A DNA stretch of 64,000 nucleotides from Lachnospiraceae bacterium UBA7196 (GTDB lineage: Bacteria > Bacillota > Clostridia > Lachnospirales > Lachnospiraceae). Numbering within the stretch: position 1 is the stretch's first letter; each line of letters begins with the position of its first letter. The stretch lies in contig DKUU01000039.1 of the NCBI GenBank assembly GCA_002490835.1, positions 80,690 through 144,689 on the forward strand, given 5' to 3'. Of the stretch, positions 53,408 through 63,987 are shown one piece after another. Both the position numbers and the translations under genes were made by a program. The notes under the pieces were generated by a model that saw only the letters and a list, made by a program, of their open reading frames with translations, searched no databases and was not told the DNA's origin.

Positions 53408-56400
53408 TTAGTCTTCAACATCATCCTGACCAAAATTTATATATTTATCGACGACATACAGCGGGCAGTTTGTTAAAGAATTACCATTCCATCCGCTCAC
53501 CTTCAGATAATAGGTTTTGCCTGCTTCTAAATATTGAGCAATCGCAAAGTCATAGTCATTGCTACTTATATCACCTGCCTCTGCCAATTGCTCGAGCCAT
53601 TCATTATACAAGGTTCCATCCGGATCCTGTCCGAGCGTTTCATATCCATCTGTATAGAACGTATACCACCTGTCCGCATACGCCGTGAACCGGTACAGCG
53701 CATAATCGCCTTCATCAATCGTAACATACGTAACCGGCGCACTCTCATTTCCGACCCCCATCGTTACGGCCCGCGTGATATCTACAGGCGGATTCCAAGT
53801 CACTTCCAGTCGGAACGTAGGGTGATCCTGCGAAGTAATTTTTACTAAGTAGACCTCGCCGCCATCCATATTGACGTTTTTTATCAGCTCTTCTTCCGTC
53901 AGGGTCATAGAATACCAACCGGCCACTTGAGAATTGCCCTTACCTATCCTTACATCAATTGACCCCTCACTTCCTGTGAACTTTAACTGATAAGTGCCGT
54001 AATATTCAGGCTTCAGCGCATACCACTTCTCCGTCTCATTCTCCGCGAAAGCGATCGTATTCGCCGTCGTCAGAGAAAGCTCCTCCGGCTCATACTTCTT
54101 TACGGATACCTTAAAGTCCGCCTTGGCAGGTAATTCCGTCAACGTCGATTCTGTCTTTAGCCCGTCGTAATATACGCCGAACGTTACCTTACTGTTTTCA
54201 GACAGGTAAACCTTTCCCGGAAAGCTCATACTACTATCATACGTAGCAGGAAGGTTTGTACCATAGGTATAATTAGCCATCACTACTACATCCTTGCTGT
54301 CCTCCGTAAAGTCGTAGTACCCGGTCTCCGGCGCGGTGAAGGTAAAGAAGCTCCTCGCGCCTTTTTCCACGCTGACAGGCAGTTCCGTCACCAGCGCAGC
54401 AGGCACAATCTCCTCCACACTCAGCTTGACGGTCTTTTTCTCACCCTCTGTCGCCGGCGTAAACTTGAGCGTTAACTGGATGTTGTTTGTCTTTGCTACC
54501 GCCAGCTTCTGTGGGCAATAACTCCATGTCGCATCTTTATCAAGAGATATCGATGCATCTGATCCACTCTCCGTAGCGGCTGGCATATAGGCGTATAAAT
54601 TGTCCACCCCATCCGTATCCTTTAAACGGAAAGCATAGTAAGCCGTCTTCGAGGGCTTAAACGTGATGTACTGCGTATCGTTATTCGCCGCGGTGACCGA
54701 AAGGTCCTCGCCTTCCTTCAGCTCCAGCATAGGCACCTTCTTGATGCCGATCTTAGCCGCCGCTTCTCCGCTTTTCACCACACGAACAAGGTAGGTCCCT
54801 TTCCTTAACAGTAGTTTATCTGATGAATCAATATCTGTATAATCATCATCCACATCACCGTAGCGATCCTGCCACAGTTCCATGCTGACGCCCTCGGCGG
54901 TAATGTCATAAAGCGTTTCTTCCGTAATCGCCAGATTGTACCACTTTACTTCATTCTCAGTGAAGGTAAGCGACAGCGGATCCGCACCGACTACCAGCGA
55001 CTCAGACGTTTTAATCTGAGTCACCGCGATCTTCACTTTCTGATCCGCCGTGGTGCCGTTATTCTGCACTCTGCAGTACCATTTACCACCCTTCTCGAAC
55101 CACACGGTCCAAGGGCTGTCAGGGGAAGCGTTGAATGCCTCCTCCTCATTCGTGATTTCTCCCCACGTACACATTGCCGAAACACTCGCATCCGCAGCTA
55201 TCGCTTTATTCGCATCGTCTGTCAGAGCCAGCGTGTATCTTCCGGTCGCGGGTGCAGTATATTCAAACCACTGCACGCCGCCTTCCTTCGCTACCGTCGC
55301 CTCTAATGTTGTGCTGGGCACGATCGGCTCCATTTTCAGCGTCACCGCCGCATCCTTGGTCGCGCTTACGGTAAATGTAACAGTCTCGCCTTTTGTATTA
55401 CATACAATCTCACCGCCTGACGCTATACGACTCTTGCTATAATTCACCGTCACAACCGCGTCTGCAGGATCCGCCGTCCATGTTACCCGATAGCGGCCTG
55501 CCTGCGTCACAGGATATTTGTATGTTACTGGCTGATTCGCCTTTACGCTTATTTTTCCGTCCGCCGGAAGAGGCTGGTCCATCGCGGTGATGGTAAACGT
55601 GAGTTTGGACTCTGCATCGGCGCCATTTTCTGCCTTCACATACACAACTTCACCCGCGGATAACGTATCATTATAAGGCATACTTGACATTATGTTATCA
55701 AGCGCTGACCCCCATGTCACACTTATGCCAGAACCGGTACAAGCGATCTGATACTTACCTGCCGCATTCGGGGTATACTTAAAGTATTTTGTTTCATTCG
55801 CCGCAAACGTGTATTCCTTCGCTTCCAGCGGATCTACTGAAATTGCGGTTACCTTAAGGTTACCCTTTACAGCATCACTACTCCCAGTCACCACTGCCAG
55901 AAGCTGTTTTTCACCGGCGAGCAGTTTCTTCACATTATCCGCTCCCAGACTATATGTGCCCGTAGACTGCTCGATCCTATAAGCTCCCTGTACGCTCACC
56001 GTCTTACCTGCGCTCTCCGCCGCAAGCGTCGTCTCAAAGCGGTAAAGCCCTGTCGTCGGCGCCGTAAAGGTAAAGAACTGCTTGTTATCATTTGTTACTT
56101 CAAACGGAGCGTCCGTTGCAAGCGCGATCGCCGTTGCGGCGGTCTCCTTCACGCTCACCTTGATCTTAGCCGACTCATCGGTTGTGATAAGCTTGATATA
56201 AATAATTTTATCGTTCTGCTGGCTCGTGAATCGGTCATTGGAAGGATAGAAATTATTTCCAACTGTGTTCTTATAATAATACTGACTCACGCTCTTCCCG
56301 GTCTCTACCTCATAGCTAAAGCAATATTCCTTACCTGCCTCGGGAACCTTAAAGCTTACCCATACAGGCTCACCGTTCTTCACCTCGAGTTTCCCGGTAG

Positions 56401-59400
56401 CCGCCGCCAGAGTTACCTCTGCCGTCTTAGGCTGAGACACCGTCACGTCCGCGCTGACTGCTTCCTCACCCGTCGCGTATACGTAGATTGCTCTCTTATC
56501 ACCCTCATTCAAACTCATCGAATTCAGAGATAAGGTTTCCTTGCCATCATTTACATTGGTTGTAAATATATTACCAAACTCACTCTCGGATTTGGTCAGA
56601 TCAGCATAGTATTTTGCTTCCATCGCACCGGCTTTATCCGGCGTAACGGTAAACGTATACTCGCCCGCTGCCTTCGCTTCAAAGACGAACCACTTACCTT
56701 TAACGGATCCCTCTTTATCAGCGAGGCTGCCCGTGCTGGCTTTTCCGGCAGCGTCAAACGCCGTATAGGTCCTGCCTTTCACGGAAATGCTGTAATCACC
56801 GGATGAAAGGTTTGTTAACGTTACCTTCTGGCCTTTCTTTAATCCGACGCCCGCATTGACCGGCGCATTTGTCTCCGTCGCAAAAGTAATATATCCGCTC
56901 TTACGGTCGCAATACGCCTGCTTACCGCTCGCAGTCGCATAGAAAGTATAGTAATTATCCTCCGGCGCGGTGAAGGACAGCTGCCCCAGACCTGTCACGC
57001 TGACAGCGTCCGAACCCGTGAGTTTACCGTATTTCGTAGCGTTCACATATACTGTTACCGGTCCCTCGTTTACGCCTGCCGCCTTAAAGTAGATCGTATC
57101 TCCCTCATTCAGAGTAGCACTACTATTCTCCTCAAATGACGATTTACTTCCGCCGTCGTACTGCTCCGGGAAAGCGGTCTTATAGTAATATCCCGCAATG
57201 CTTACATTCGGTCCGTTGAAATAGTAACGACCGTCCGCCGGCGCGGTAAAGGAAATCCAGCGATAATCGTACGCACCCATCGGTGCCTTAAAGCTCACCG
57301 GATTCTTCTCCGTCAGCACTTCGATGCCCTGATCATAAGTATCATCCCAAGCTACGTTGTAAACCGGCTCCGTATCGCCGTATGCGCCCTGTCCGCCGTT
57401 GCTGACCGACTTCACTCTCACGATATATCTTGCGATCACCTTCTTTGTTATCTTCGAGGTCACTTCGATATAAGTATAACCCACCGAAGCCGCCTTTAAG
57501 GTAGCCGTGTAGCTGCCGGTATTTGCCTTTACGGACGCCACCTTGCTGTTAGTGCTCTTCCATGTCAAGGTGTCGCTCTTTCTCTGCCTTGCCGCGTTAT
57601 TCGCATTCGCGATCAGGGTGTAGGAATTTCCGGAGGTCAGATATCCTATCTGATCCAATGTGCTTCCGCCCTCACTGTCAATGGATATCGACATTCCGCC
57701 TGTATAAAGGGTGCCGTCAGGGGCCTTCCCAACGGAAGCTTCAGATGCCGGGATATTGGTGGTCGTAACCTTCCCGTTTGCTCCCTTGGCCGCCTCCGCC
57801 TTTCCGTAGATCGGGGTCACGGTCACATTGTATACGGACTGACGCTTTAAGCCCTGTATATCATAGTAATAAGCATACGTACTCTTCTTTTCGTTTGTCT
57901 TGCTCCAATCAATCGTACAATCGTCAATATGAGAGCTAATCAGTCTCTTGCGATTGTCCAGCAAGTCAATTTTAAACCGAATGGGCTCGCTTCCCCAATA
58001 ATAGGAAACTCCGTTTTGATAGTGATAGTCAACTTCATTCCCCGTATGCGTAAAGGTGATGCGCGCCGAGTGATCGATCACGTCAACGGCCTTGACTGCC
58101 TTGACCGGATCCATCTTCTTTGTCTTGACCGTCAGTGTTGTAGACACATCCGGGTTATTCGTCAGATATACCGTCAGGTTTACTGTCTGATCCGGCTCTT
58201 TGGCGATGATATAATCGCCCTCCACCTCTACCGCCTCACTGTCCTCACTCTTTACGGTGATCGGAATGCTGCCGGCACCACTCGCTCCGATCGCTATCTT
58301 TTTATTTTTAGCGTCAAGGAACGTTAGGCCCGATCTGACCGACACATGGCTGCCCGTTTTCAGGGTAATCTGCTTTGCCTGAATCTTAGAGATCGGCGAA
58401 GTAATGCGCAGCGCATAATGAGAGTCGTACGTGCTTACCTCCCTGCTCGTATCAATGTTATCGAGATAGCCGCTGCTCATCGGCGTGATCTTTTTGCTCA
58501 CGCTGTCATACGCGATGATATAGACGATGCCGATCCCCTTTAAAGTCAGCTTGCCTTTCTTATCGATCTTCGCTATGGTCGACGGCCTGTAGTATCTGTC
58601 GCCGATTAGCGTCTTATAGCCGTCCAGCTTATATTGCGCTATTTGCTCCTTCGTATAACCATACGGCGATTCCACCGCATAGTAGGTCAGCTTCTGCGCC
58701 TCGTAATTCGCATCGCCCTTCGCCAGCGGAAGCTCCTTCCACTCGTGATCGATGCCGTACGCGCTGTCCTCGGCGTTCTCTTTTTCGGGCTGCATCTTAA
58801 ACTCACCCCAAGCCTGCAGCTGGACAGAACCCTTGGACAGGTCGATCTCGTCAATCGCACTGTCTTTATAAAGCTTGTCGGCAGCAGGCGTTTTCTTCGC
58901 CATCTCCTCGTTGGTCTTATAATCCAGCCGGATACTGAGGAGCTGCACCTTGGTCGCCTTGAATGTCTTCACCGTACCCAGTGCAGAAACCGTTACCTGA
59001 GAATCGTCGTCCAGCTTCCTGACGCCGCTCACGTTTCTCACATATACGGTGTACTCTTTGCCCGGCTTAATCCCGCTGACTGTCTTCGTGACAACTTTTG
59101 CCTTATTCGGGTTTTCACTAGCAGGCGCAATATAGCTGTAGGCCACGAAAGCCTCATTCAGCTTATTCTTACCGCCGTCCTGCGCCTCACTGATCTTGGT
59201 TTCAAACTCAGTATTCTTCTTCTTACCTTCTAATACATAGATCTCACGGCGATAGCCGTCCTCAGGCTGCGTATACTTCAGTTCAAACTGATAGTCATAA
59301 GCATACACGCTGTTGATCTTCGGCGCGGTCACGTCGCTGATGGTGATCGTGGTCTTGACAGTCTTCTTAAAGTCAGGAACCTTCTCGACCTCACCCTTGG

Positions 59401-62400
59401 TATTACGTCTTACCGGGTAGACTTCGATGGTCGCCTTACCTTTTTTAAGAGCCGTCACAACGCCGGTCTCTGTGGTCACGCTTGCAAACTTCTCACTGCC
59501 TGCCGCCACCTTATAATTCAGGAACACAACATCGCTGTTTAATACCTTCGCCATCTTCACGTCGAGCTGCTGCGTCTCACCCACTGTCATTTTGGTCTTT
59601 ACACCGTTAAATGCAAGCGTCTTCGGCGATACGGCTGTCCGCAGATCGTCCTCGAGCTTCGCGGCGGACAAATCTACCGTATACTCTTCCGTATAGTCTT
59701 TCTCCCAAAGGATGGTAAAAGTTCTCTTCTCCGCCTTGTCGGCCGCCGTTACAGGGAAGGCTACTGTAATCGTGCCGCTCATGCCATCCCTGTCAAGGAC
59801 ATAACCCTTGCCGTCTTTGACGATGCTGTTCTCATAGACAAAGTTCCCCCAGGCAGCGCTGTAATCACTCGAATAATTGCTATCGCCGTTTGCGTCAAAC
59901 TCTTTCGGCGCCATGATATTAAAGATCAGGTAATTGCCCGGAACAAATTCCTTTGCAGGAATCGCGCTCAGAGTGTCGCCCTGCTGGTAAAAATAGCAGA
60001 TACCGCTTACCGGCGTTACCGTTACCTTATTATCCTCCGCCGACGATCTCACATACATCGTATAGCTGCCGCTGTCCGCAATATCATCGGAATGCGTGAT
60101 CGTCTTATTCGCTACCGTGGAGTTGCCTCTCTTAGTCACCTTAAAGGACGCACCCTCGCAGCTGATAAAGTAGTTATCCTCATACTGATCTTTCAGCGTT
60201 TTTGCGTTCGCCGCATCAATCCACGCATTGACGCCCAGATCGTATTCTTTGCCGTACCGCAGGTATCCTTTATATCTGCTGCTCCATAGATCCTGACTGT
60301 CCTTTTTGCCTTTTTCCCATACCAAAACATTGTATGCGTTTCTAAACGCAGGCGCATCCTTCACCAGACCGGTCCCGGCCGTCGCGCCTTCCGCAAACGC
60401 CTCTTTATCGGCCTCGATATAGCCCGTCACCGTCAGGCCGTCTGTGTCGACGAGCTTTGCGCTTTCGCTAATCTCAAGCATATCCAGACCCGCTGCGATC
60501 AGGTCGCTCTTTACTTTGTCGCCCGCTACCTTGATCGTCAGTTCCTTCTGGTTGATGAAAAAGTGATCGCCCGGATTATATTCGTCGGTATCACCATTAT
60601 AATCACCCAGCGTCATCGCCTCGAACTTATGATACTTCTCATCGCCGGGGAAGCTCACTGTCAGCCTGTATTCGCCCGCATTGAGGGGATTCCCGATGCC
60701 CTCGCCAAGCAACTGCCATCTGGAGCTATCAAATTTCTTCCACTCCCACTTAAACACAAGCGGAACCTGACCCTCGCCGCTTCCGATGGGCAACAGGGTA
60801 TCCGGCGCGTTTTCGGCCGCCACAGTGATATAACCCGCCGCGATCAGGTCTTCCACCTTAAACTGCTCTTCGCCGCTGTAAACCGTCTCAAAAGCAGCAA
60901 GCTTTTCGGAATGGATGGCAATCTTCAGCCCGACGTCACCCATCACACCCACTTCAATATCCGCCGGATCATGACGCCAGTTATGCTGAATGGGGTCGGT
61001 CTCCGGCCGCTCATACACGTTGGTATAGTTTAAGTTATACTTATTATACTCTTTGTTCGCAAATGAGTTGAATGTCAGTTCCGCTCCCAGCTTATAGGGA
61101 ATGTCCTTCTCGAACGTCTCATAGCTGTAAGCCTTAGTAAACTTTGCTTTTGCGGGATCAACATTATCGCCCTTTAAAACCACCCAATTCAAATTGTAGA
61201 GGTGGCTGTTCTTATTGGCCTCATTGATCTGCTTGTCAAGCGTTTTTAAGGTATCTGTCAGATTCGTCCCGTCGGTTCCGTCCGCATTCACTTCAACGAT
61301 ATCGTACTCCATCGTCTCTTTGATGCTGTTAAGGAAGTCACTTACAGTTTCACCCGTATACGCCTTCGGCTTCGGATCCTGCTTCGGCTTCACCTTTACG
61401 CTCTTGCCTTCTATCTTAAAGTACAGATAGGCCGGCTCCGCCATATAGGTCTTGGTCGGATCTGTATAGCTGATCTTCAGGCAGTATTCCGCCGCGTTCG
61501 CCAGTGTTGTTAAGGTATAATCATTATCCGTTCCTACCTTAACATCATTGCACTCAGGCTCCTGCACAGGCTTGCCTGCACCATCCTTCACGACCTCGCC
61601 CTTGTCGTCGAGTTTGTCGACCATGTCATAGCCGTACCACTCATAGGTAAAGCTGCCTGCCGCATCCGCCTCCGCTTTATCCGTCTTAGCCTTTTTATAC
61701 CCGCTGCGGTCGGCAAAAGGCGCTTTCTCATTATATACCTTCGTATAGACGCCTTCCGCATTGGGCGTCATATCCTTATCAATATTGGCTTTGATATCAT
61801 CCGTGTTGATCGTAACCTTCGTGCCGCCGACTACAGTGATCGCCACGACATTCGCGGCATCCTCCACCACGTCTTTCGTCACGTCAACATCATAATTCGT
61901 ATTGGCATTGTTGACATCGATCTGCTTGTTGATATCGACAACATCGCCTGCGTTATTAGAAGCAACACCATTCGTATAGAGACTCTTCTTACCCGCAAAG
62001 ACGACTCTGTACTCTACTTTCTTCGTCACCGTCTGACTGGCGTTGGAAGCTGCCTCATCTTTCGTCTCACCCGACGCTTCACTCAGCGTACTTACTTTTG
62101 TCCAGCTTCCTTCCACCGTCTGCGCCTTCTTAGTGGTATCTGTGTAAGTAGTCGTCGTCGTGACGCGCTTTTCTACCTGAAATACCGGCGCATAATACTG
62201 CGGTTTGCCGGGCTGATTGTAGGACACGCCCCAGAAGGTGTCCTTTTCCTCATCGGGAATCTCAAACTTCTTGGTCGTATACTTTCCGTCGTCGTCTCTC
62301 TCAATCAGCGTATAGCTCACGTTCTTGAGCAGAGCGCTTGCAGCCGTATCCTTTTGATACTGCTTCTTGTCATCGGCAAGCGCAGGCCGGATGGCAAGCT

Positions 62401-63901
62401 TCGCAGGCGTAATCACCACCTTCACCAGACAGTCCGCCGCATTCTGGGCAACGCCGTAGACGCCGTCCGGATCCGTATAGGTGAGCTTATAGTAGTATAC
62501 GCCCGCGTTCTCCGGCACTTTGCCTTCAGCAAGCGCCTCTTTATCGGCATCGAGCCATACGCCGGTGATATTCTTCTTATCCCCGTCTAACACTACCGGC
62601 AGTTCTTTTTCTTTGCCGGTCGCCGCATCCGTCTCACCTGTCACGGTGATCTTGACGGTAACCTGCTTATCTAAGGCCGCGGTCGCGTCGGTCGGCGCTT
62701 TCACCGCTTCCTTTTTATATACGTATGTAATATCTTTGCCCGGCTCGAGATTCGATTCAACCGTCAGACTAACCGTCTTCAAATCCGTGATCGCGATATT
62801 ATGCGCATAGGGAATCAGCTCGTAGTTCGCCTGATATCCTTCCTTAAGCGCAGGCGCGATCTCCACATAATAGTCGCCGTCCTTTTTCAAAACCTCCGTA
62901 TCAGCCATCGCTTCGCCAAGCGGCGCGCCGACCTTTACCACGCTCTTATCCGCTGCGGTAACAAACTGAAGGTATCTTTCGTCAACGCTCCCGTTCTCAC
63001 CCAAAGCGATCTGCAGAGCCTTGAAATAAGCTTCCTTCACGTCGCCGACCGTCTTACCGGTGAAATTCATCTGCTCCGTATCGCTGTCCACTTTTACGTA
63101 CAGCTTTGCCTTCTCGATCACAAAGTCGATCGACTTCGCATCTGCACTGACAAAAGCGGGGTCAATGGAGATCTCCAGCCTGTACTCGCCAGCATTCACC
63201 GGTGCGGAAGCGCCAGACATATCGGCGTAACTGCCGTCTGCGCCCTTCTGCTTCCAGACGAATTTAAGCTGCGATTTTAAAGCCTCCGCCTCGTCGTCGC
63301 TGACACCCTCAATGGAAACGTAGTAACCATTTTGCAAGCTGGTCATTATTGTCCCAAACGGGTTGTCATTGGTATCATCGTAGGCCGTCGTTACGGTCGC
63401 CGTCTGCTTCGCTTCATCCCAGCCGCTTACCGTAATATCCCCACCTTCAAGGTCCGCGAGATTATTCAATCTAATCTCGGCCTTCTGACCCTGCGGGGCG
63501 TCATCCTGTGCGGCCGGCGCGGATTCCTCCACGCTGTCAGTAGCCGTATTTTTATCCTTCTGATCCGGATTCACCGCTTCCGGATCCGATTTTTCTACCG
63601 ATTCCTCTGCATCGGCATCCGTCCCTTCCAAAGAAACATCTTCCGCAGGCGAATCTCCTGCCGGGGGATCTTCTAAAAGAGTTCCATCCGCAGGAACCTC
63701 CCCGTCAGGAGTTTCTTCTGTAGGAGTATCTCCTGTAGAAACTTCTTCTGTAGGAGTTTCTTCTACGTTTGTTTCCGTCTGCACCGATATGTTTTCCGGA
63801 GCAGCCTGTGCCGTTACAGGCGCCGAAGTCACAGCCAGAGTAACAGCAAGTACCATGGCCAGAATCCGTTTCACCTGAAACAGTTTTTTCAATCCTTCCA
63901 T
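53408..63901 (-). CDS. Giant secreted modular protein (3497 aa) with Ig-like domains and 13 tandem C-terminal modules
   Basis: The signal peptide (KRILAMVLAVTLAVTSAPVTAQA) is followed by an acidic Thr/Glu/Pro linker. The first half, to about residue 1480, holds repeated MBG/Ig-like modules (phrases such as VNAGEYRLEISI and NAGVYYYKLTYTDP). A BIG2 region (AFNGVKTKMTVGETQQLDV) and fibronectin III-like regions follow. From about 2170 to the end there are about 13 modules of 85-110 residues, each opening near a W/Y-F-x-F-TAP-x-x-G-Y-Y pattern (FFTFTAPETGYYDF, WFEYTAPATGRYTL), like pre-peptidase C-terminal jelly-roll domains. No catalytic domain, sortase motif or C-terminal membrane segment is visible. 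Probably a fibre-like surface or matrix protein; its attachment is unknown. The ATG follows AAGGAGG. Confidence 0.85.
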   Translation of the reverse strand: MEGLKKLFQVKRILAMVLAVTLAVTSAPVTAQAAPENISVQTETNVEETPTEEVSTGDTPTEETPDGEVPADGTLLEDPPAGDSPAEDVSLEGTDADAEESVEKSDPEAVNPDQKDKNTATDSVEESAPAAQDDAPQGQKAEIRLNNLADLEGGDITVSGWDEAKQTATVTTAYDDTNDNPFGTIMTSLQNGYYVSIEGVSDDEAEALKSQLKFVWKQKGADGSYADMSGASAPVNAGEYRLEISIDPAFVSADAKSIDFVIEKAKLYVKVDSDTEQMNFTGKTVGDVKEAYFKALQIALGENGSVDERYLQFVTAADKSVVKVGAPLGEAMADTEVLKKDGDYYVEIAPALKEGYQANYELIPYAHNIAITDLKTVSLTVESNLEPGKDITYVYKKEAVKAPTDATAALDKQVTVKITVTGETDAATGKEKELPVVLDGDKKNITGVWLDADKEALAEGKVPENAGVYYYKLTYTDPDGVYGVAQNAADCLVKVVITPAKLAIRPALADDKKQYQKDTAASALLKNVSYTLIERDDDGKYTTKKFEIPDEEKDTFWGVSYNQPGKPQYYAPVFQVEKRVTTTTTYTDTTKKAQTVEGSWTKVSTLSEASGETKDEAASNASQTVTKKVEYRVVFAGKKSLYTNGVASNNAGDVVDINKQIDVNNANTNYDVDVTKDVVEDAANVVAITVVGGTKVTINTDDIKANIDKDMTPNAEGVYTKVYNEKAPFADRSGYKKAKTDKAEADAAGSFTYEWYGYDMVDKLDDKGEVVKDGAGKPVQEPECNDVKVGTDNDYTLTTLANAAEYCLKISYTDPTKTYMAEPAYLYFKIEGKSVKVKPKQDPKPKAYTGETVSDFLNSIKETMEYDIVEVNADGTDGTNLTDTLKTLDKQINEANKNSHLYNLNWVVLKGDNVDPAKAKFTKAYSYETFEKDIPYKLGAELTFNSFANKEYNKYNLNYTNVYERPETDPIQHNWRHDPADIEVGVMGDVGLKIAIHSEKLAAFETVYSGEEQFKVEDLIAAGYITVAAENAPDTLLPIGSGEGQVPLVFKWEWKKFDSSRWQLLGEGIGNPLNAGEYRLTVSFPGDEKYHKFEAMTLGDYNGDTDEYNPGDHFFINQKELTIKVAGDKVKSDLIAAGLDMLEISESAKLVDTDGLTVTGYIEADKEAFAEGATAGTGLVKDAPAFRNAYNVLVWEKGKKDSQDLWSSRYKGYLRYGKEYDLGVNAWIDAANAKTLKDQYEDNYFISCEGASFKVTKRGNSTVANKTITHSDDIADSGSYTMYVRSSAEDNKVTVTPVSGICYFYQQGDTLSAIPAKEFVPGNYLIFNIMAPKEFDANGDSNYSSDYSAAWGNFVYENSIVKDGKGYVLDRDGMSGTITVAFPVTAADKAEKRTFTILWEKDYTEEYTVDLSAAKLEDDLRTAVSPKTLAFNGVKTKMTVGETQQLDVKMAKVLNSDVVFLNYKVAAGSEKFASVTTETGVVTALKKGKATIEVYPVRRNTKGEVEKVPDFKKTVKTTITISDVTAPKINSVYAYDYQFELKYTQPEDGYRREIYVLEGKKKNTEFETKISEAQDGGKNKLNEAFVAYSYIAPASENPNKAKVVTKTVSGIKPGKEYTVYVRNVSGVRKLDDDSQVTVSALGTVKTFKATKVQLLSIRLDYKTNEEMAKKTPAADKLYKDSAIDEIDLSKGSVQLQAWGEFKMQPEKENAEDSAYGIDHEWKELPLAKGDANYEAQKLTYYAVESPYGYTKEQIAQYKLDGYKTLIGDRYYRPSTIAKIDKKGKLTLKGIGIVYIIAYDSVSKKITPMSSGYLDNIDTSREVSTYDSHYALRITSPISKIQAKQITLKTGSHVSVRSGLTFLDAKNKKIAIGASGAGSIPITVKSEDSEAVEVEGDYIIAKEPDQTVNLTVYLTNNPDVSTTLTVKTKKMDPVKAVKAVDVIDHSARITFTHTGNEVDYHYQNGVSYYWGSEPIRFKIDLLDNRKRLISSHIDDCTIDWSKTNEKKSTYAYYYDIQGLKRQSVYNVTVTPIYGKAEAAKGANGKVTTTNIPASEASVGKAPDGTLYTGGMSISIDSEGGSTLDQIGYLTSGNSYTLIANANNAARQRKSDTLTWKSTNSKVASVKANTGSYTATLKAASVGYTYIEVTSKITKKVIARYIVRVKSVSNGGQGAYGDTEPVYNVAWDDTYDQGIEVLTEKNPVSFKAPMGAYDYRWISFTAPADGRYYFNGPNVSIAGYYYKTAFPEQYDGGSKSSFEENSSATLNEGDTIYFKAAGVNEGPVTVYVNATKYGKLTGSDAVSVTGLGQLSFTAPEDNYYTFYATASGKQAYCDRKSGYITFATETNAPVNAGVGLKKGQKVTLTNLSSGDYSISVKGRTYTAFDAAGKASTGSLADKEGSVKGKWFVFEAKAAGEYTFTVTPDKAGAMEAKYYADLTKSESEFGNIFTTNVNDGKETLSLNSMSLNEGDKRAIYVYATGEEAVSADVTVSQPKTAEVTLAAATGKLEVKNGEPVWVSFKVPEAGKEYCFSYEVETGKSVSQYYYKNTVGNNFYPSNDRFTSQQNDKIIYIKLITTDESAKIKVSVKETAATAIALATDAPFEVTNDNKQFFTFTAPTTGLYRFETTLAAESAGKTVSVQGAYRIEQSTGTYSLGADNVKKLLAGEKQLLAVVTGSSDAVKGNLKVTAISVDPLEAKEYTFAANETKYFKYTPNAAGKYQIACTGSGISVTWGSALDNIMSSMPYNDTLSAGEVVYVKAENGADAESKLTFTITAMDQPLPADGKISVKANQPVTYKYPVTQAGRYRVTWTADPADAVVTVNYSKSRIASGGEIVCNTKGETVTFTVSATKDAAVTLKMEPIVPSTTLEATVAKEGGVQWFEYTAPATGRYTLALTDDANKAIAADASVSAMCTWGEITNEEEAFNASPDSPWTVWFEKGGKWYCRVQNNGTTADQKVKIAVTQIKTSESLVVGADPLSLTFTENEVKWYNLAITEETLYDITAEGVSMELWQDRYGDVDDDYTDIDSSDKLLLRKGTYLVRVVKSGEAAAKIGIKKVPMLELKEGEDLSVTAANNDTQYITFKPSKTAYYAFRLKDTDGVDNLYAYMPAATESGSDASISLDKDATWSYCPQKLAVAKTNNIQLTLKFTPATEGEKKTVKLSVEEIVPAALVTELPVSVEKGARSFFTFTAPETGYYDFTEDSKDVVVMANYTYGTNLPATYDSSMSFPGKVYLSENSKVTFGVYYDGLKTESTLTELPAKADFKVSVKKYEPEELSLTTANTIAFAENETEKWYALKPEYYGTYQLKFTGSEGSIDVRIGKGNSQVAGWYSMTLTEEELIKNVNMDGGEVYLVKITSQDHPTFRLEVTWNPPVDITRAVTMGVGNESAPVTYVTIDEGDYALYRFTAYADRWYTFYTDGYETLGQDPDGTLYNEWLEQLAEAGDISSNDYDFAIAQYLEAGKTYYLKVSGWNGNSLTNCPLYVVDKYINFGQDDVED
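63700..63775 (-). repeat. Thr/Glu/Pro-coding short repeats near the N terminus of the giant protein
   Basis: Repeats of a roughly 15-base unit (complement of ACTCCTACAGAAGAA-like codons) encode TPTEEV and TPTEET segments. They form the linker just after the signal peptide. Confidence 0.75.
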
Positions 63902-63976
63902 TTCTTTTCCTCCTTGATTGGTTTAAGCCTGACTCAGCACAAAAAGCTGCCTTTGCAGACATCTAAACCCATTCTA

Positions 63977-63987
63977 CCCCCCCCCCC
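63977..63987. repeat. Run of eleven C (G on the coding strand) upstream of the giant protein gene
   Basis: An uninterrupted C11 tract lies 76-86 bases upstream of the start codon at 63901. On the minus strand it is G11, in the expected promoter or leader region. Such tracts are prone to slippage. Confidence 0.9.

Noticed and set aside
63890..63976. Riboswitch in the leader of the giant protein gene
   Set aside because: Only short weak stems (a CTGC/GCAG pairing) are visible and the region is cut by the window edge; no c-di-GMP or other aptamer motif was recognised.
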